44,146 nt of DNA from Fidelibacterota bacterium (lineage in GTDB: Bacteria; Fidelibacterota; Marinisomatia; Marinisomatales; UBA1611). This document shows, piece by piece, positions 42,237 through 44,146 of this stretch (positions are counted from its first letter, which is position 1; the number at the start of each line of letters is the position of its first letter). The notes below the pieces were generated by a model. The model was not told the origin of the DNA. It saw only the letters and a program-made list of their open reading frames with translations, and searched no databases. The translations under genes were made by a program, and so were the position numbers. Where the stretch lies: assembly GCA_029936885.1 (NCBI GenBank), contig JAPYRR010000001.1, positions 48,477-92,622 on the forward strand, given 5' to 3'.

Positions 42237-44146
42237 TTAAATATTTTTTAACACACTGAAATATTGTGACTCAGGATGAGCAAAATACCATCCGCAAACA
42301 GAAGCTGCAGGCCACATGGCACGCGTTTCAGTCAATGAAACACCAATAGCATTTTCAACATCTAAAAGTTTCCATATTTTGTCTTTTTCTGCGTGATCAG
42401 GACAACTTGGATAACCCGGTGCTGGCCGAATTCCCTGGTATCTTTCCTTGATCATTTCTTCGTTTGAATAGATCTCATCAGACCCAAAACCCCAATCATC
42501 TTTTCTTATTTTTTCATGAAGCCATTCTGCTGCCGCCTCTGCGAAACGATCTGCCAATACTTTAACCATGATTGCATTATAATCATCATGGTCTGATTCA
42601 AACTGTTTAACAAGTTTATCCAAACCGTGACCGGCCGTTACGGTGAAAATCCCAATATGATCATCTCCATTTGGTGAAATAAAATCAGCCAAACAAAAAT
42701 TAGGTTTATTCCCTTTATCAATTAATTGACGAGGGAAACTAAATGTGATATCATTTTCAGGAAGTAAAACATTTTCATTTATAGATTTTGCAGGAAAAAT
42801 CCCGTACACAGCCTTGGCTGTAATTGTATCATTTTGTAATAGGGTTTCCAACATAGCCTGAACATCATTAAACAGTTTAGTGGCTTCTACACCTTTCTTG
42901 GGGTCCGTTAAAATTTCCGGATATGTCCCTTTAAATTCCCATGCGTGAAAAAAAGGTGACCAATCGATATAATTCTTTAACTCATTTAAGGATATGGATT
43001 CAATTTTTTGAATTCCTGGTTTTTGGGGTTGAACAGGAGAATAGTCCAATTTAATTTTTCTGTCTCTTGCTCTTTCAATTGATAAAAGTTTTATCTTTTG
43101 TTGGTTTTGGTAAAAAGTTTCTCGGATTGATTCATATTCTTTTCGGGTGGAACTGACCAATTCTTTTTTATGTTCTGGATTTAAAAGTTTGCTGACAACT
43201 CCCACACATCTGCTGGCATCAATTACATGAATAACGGATGAGGCATATTTTTCTTCAATTTTCACTGCTGTATGTTTTCGGCTGGTTGTTGCACCACCGA
43301 TCAATAGGGGAATATTAAATTTTTGTCGTTCCATTTCTGATGCCACATGAACCATTTCATCCAGACTTGGCGTAATGAGACCGGAAAGACCAATGATATC
43401 TGCATTGACTTCAATTGCTTTGGATAATATTTTATCTGTGGGAACCATGACGCCCAAGTCAATTATGGTATAGCCATTACACCCCAACACAACGCCTACA
43501 ATATTTTTTCCAATATCATGAACATCTCCTTTTACCGTGGCCATAACAATGGTTCCATTGGAGATATCTTTTAGTCCTTTTTCTTCTTTCTCTTTTTCAA
43601 TAAATGGGACCAAATGCGCCACTGCTTTTTTCATGACACGAGCCGATTTCACAACTTGGGGCAAAAACATTTTTCCCGATCCGAATAGATCTCCAACCCG
43701 ATTCATGCCATCCATTAAAGGCCCTTCTATCACATGGATAGGACGATCCAAATGATTCCGCGCTTCTTCCGTATCTTCAACAATAAATTTATCATTGCCT
43801 TCAACCAGCGCGTAAGATATTCTTTCTTCGATTGGGAATGATCGCCACTCATTATTTTCTTTTCTCTCCCGTTTGGTCCCAATAAATCCCTCAGCCGATT
43901 CCACTAATCTGTCCGTGGCATCGGGATGACGATCGAACAAAACATTTTCGATAGCATCTCGAAATGCCGGATCAATATCATCATAAACAACTAATTGACC
44001 CGCATTAACTATTCCCATGTCCATTCCATTTTGGATGGCATGATACAGAAAACAGGAATGCATGGCTTCACGTACCCCATTATTCCCACGAAATGAGAAT
44101 GAAAGATTACTCACACCACCACTGACATGAACGAGGGGCATTTTTT
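42237..44146 (-). CDS. metH: Cobalamin-dependent methionine synthase, C-terminal part (partial)
   Basis: MetH transfers the methyl group of methyltetrahydrofolate to homocysteine through cobalamin. The visible 636 or so residues begin in the end of the pterin domain ([36 protein letters not shown]). The cap domain follows ([41 protein letters not shown]). The B12 domain carries the cobalt-ligand histidine in GDVHDIGKN (His208 counted from the first Met). Then come [15 protein letters not shown] and the activation domain with [12 protein letters not shown] and [23 protein letters not shown]. The N-terminal homocysteine domain lies outside the window or may be on a separate gene. It is followed by metF. 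Confidence 0.95.
   Translation of the reverse strand, partial: KMPLVHVSGGVSNLSFSFRGNNGVREAMHSCFLYHAIQNGMDMGIVNAGQLVVYDDIDPAFRDAIENVLFDRHPDATDRLVESAEGFIGTKRERKENNEWRSFPIEERISYALVEGNDKFIVEDTEEARNHLDRPIHVIEGPLMDGMNRVGDLFGSGKMFLPQVVKSARVMKKAVAHLVPFIEKEKEEKGLKDISNGTIVMATVKGDVHDIGKNIVGVVLGCNGYTIIDLGVMVPTDKILSKAIEVNADIIGLSGLITPSLDEMVHVASEMERQKFNIPLLIGGATTSRKHTAVKIEEKYASSVIHVIDASRCVGVVSKLLNPEHKKELVSSTRKEYESIRETFYQNQQKIKLLSIERARDRKIKLDYSPVQPQKPGIQKIESISLNELKNYIDWSPFFHAWEFKGTYPEILTDPKKGVEATKLFNDVQAMLETLLQNDTITAKAVYGIFPAKSINENVLLPENDITFSFPRQLIDKGNKPNFCLADFISPNGDDHIGIFTVTAGHGLDKLVKQFESDHDDYNAIMVKVLADRFAEAAAEWLHEKIRKDDWGFGSDEIYSNEEMIKERYQGIRPAPGYPSCPDHAEKDKIWKLLDVENAIGVSLTETRAMWPAASVCGWYFAHPESQYFSVLKNI

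Noticed and set aside
1-44146. CRISPR arrays, insertion sequences, integrases, prophage genes or toxin-antitoxin pairs
   Set aside because: None seen: no spaced direct repeats of 25-40 nt, no transposase motifs and no long terminal inverted repeats.

Overview
The window is a 44 kb, AT-rich, gene-dense bacterial chromosome segment with no rRNA, tRNA, CRISPR array or mobile element visible. One secreted protein (27730-29529, minus) ends in a YPNPFNPVTSIRYDI-type C-terminal sorting domain, and a subtilase ends in dockerin-like repeats. Together with LptF/G, lipoproteins, a beta-barrel-like protein and several sodium-coupled transporters, this points to a marine Gram-negative member of the FCB supergroup. 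Candidatus Marinimicrobia (SAR406) is my best guess. This is inference from protein style, not from a marker gene tree.

Layout. 1-84: the acidic tail of an unknown protein. 172-6731 (+): a classic fatty-acid/ribosome cluster, yceD-rpmF-plsX-fabH-fabD-fabG-acpP-fabF-rnc, with most genes overlapping or nearly touching. 10639-6728 (-): a tightly coupled sugar-phosphate/isoprenoid operon of phosphomannomutase/phosphoglucomutase, polyprenyl synthase, phosphoglucose/phosphomannose isomerase and a BFN-UVR protein. 12687-10789 (-): an SLC13-type transporter, preceded by a short heptamer repeat tract. 15370-12816 (-): an unknown protein, an ornithine cyclodeaminase-like protein and an aminotransferase. 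15663-17507 (+): a secreted subtilase. 18789-17545 (-): a DUF819 membrane protein. 19680-18813 (-): a 44-residue membrane microprotein coupled to a Bax-inhibitor-1-like protein. 26821-19879 (-): a seven-gene run murQ-trhO-GST-acylase-TlpA-thioredoxin-Ste24 with overlapping or touching genes. 26842-27726 (+): prmA, only 20 bp from the divergent murQ start. 32669-27730 (-): NhaC antiporter, AGCS symporter and the LamG/sorting-domain protein. 32808-33899 (+): an LptF/G permease. 38405-33919 (-): a giant lipoprotein coupled to an outer-membrane-type protein. 44146-38526 (-): the S-adenosylmethionine cycle genes metH-metF-metK-ahcY.

The best regulatory find lies between metK and ahcY (39941-40001, minus). 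It has the conserved core, the P1 and P2 stems and the P4 pseudoknot of an S-adenosylhomocysteine (SAH) riboswitch, directly upstream of the ahcY ribosome binding site. The ahcY transcript ends at a clear intrinsic terminator (38474-38503). The window therefore holds a nearly complete SAM cycle: methionine synthesis (MetH, MetF), activation (MetK) and SAH removal (AhcY), with the SAH-removing gene under its own SAH sensor.

Other structure not explained by the genes includes two perfect 13-bp inverted repeats in promoter-type gaps (19768-19810 and 32747-32793), a five-unit heptamer tract (12770-12804) and a near-identical 22/23-nt motif shared by two distant intergenic regions. No stretch longer than 300 bases lacks a gene. 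The longest gap, 15371-15662, holds only a divergent promoter region and AT-rich palindromes.
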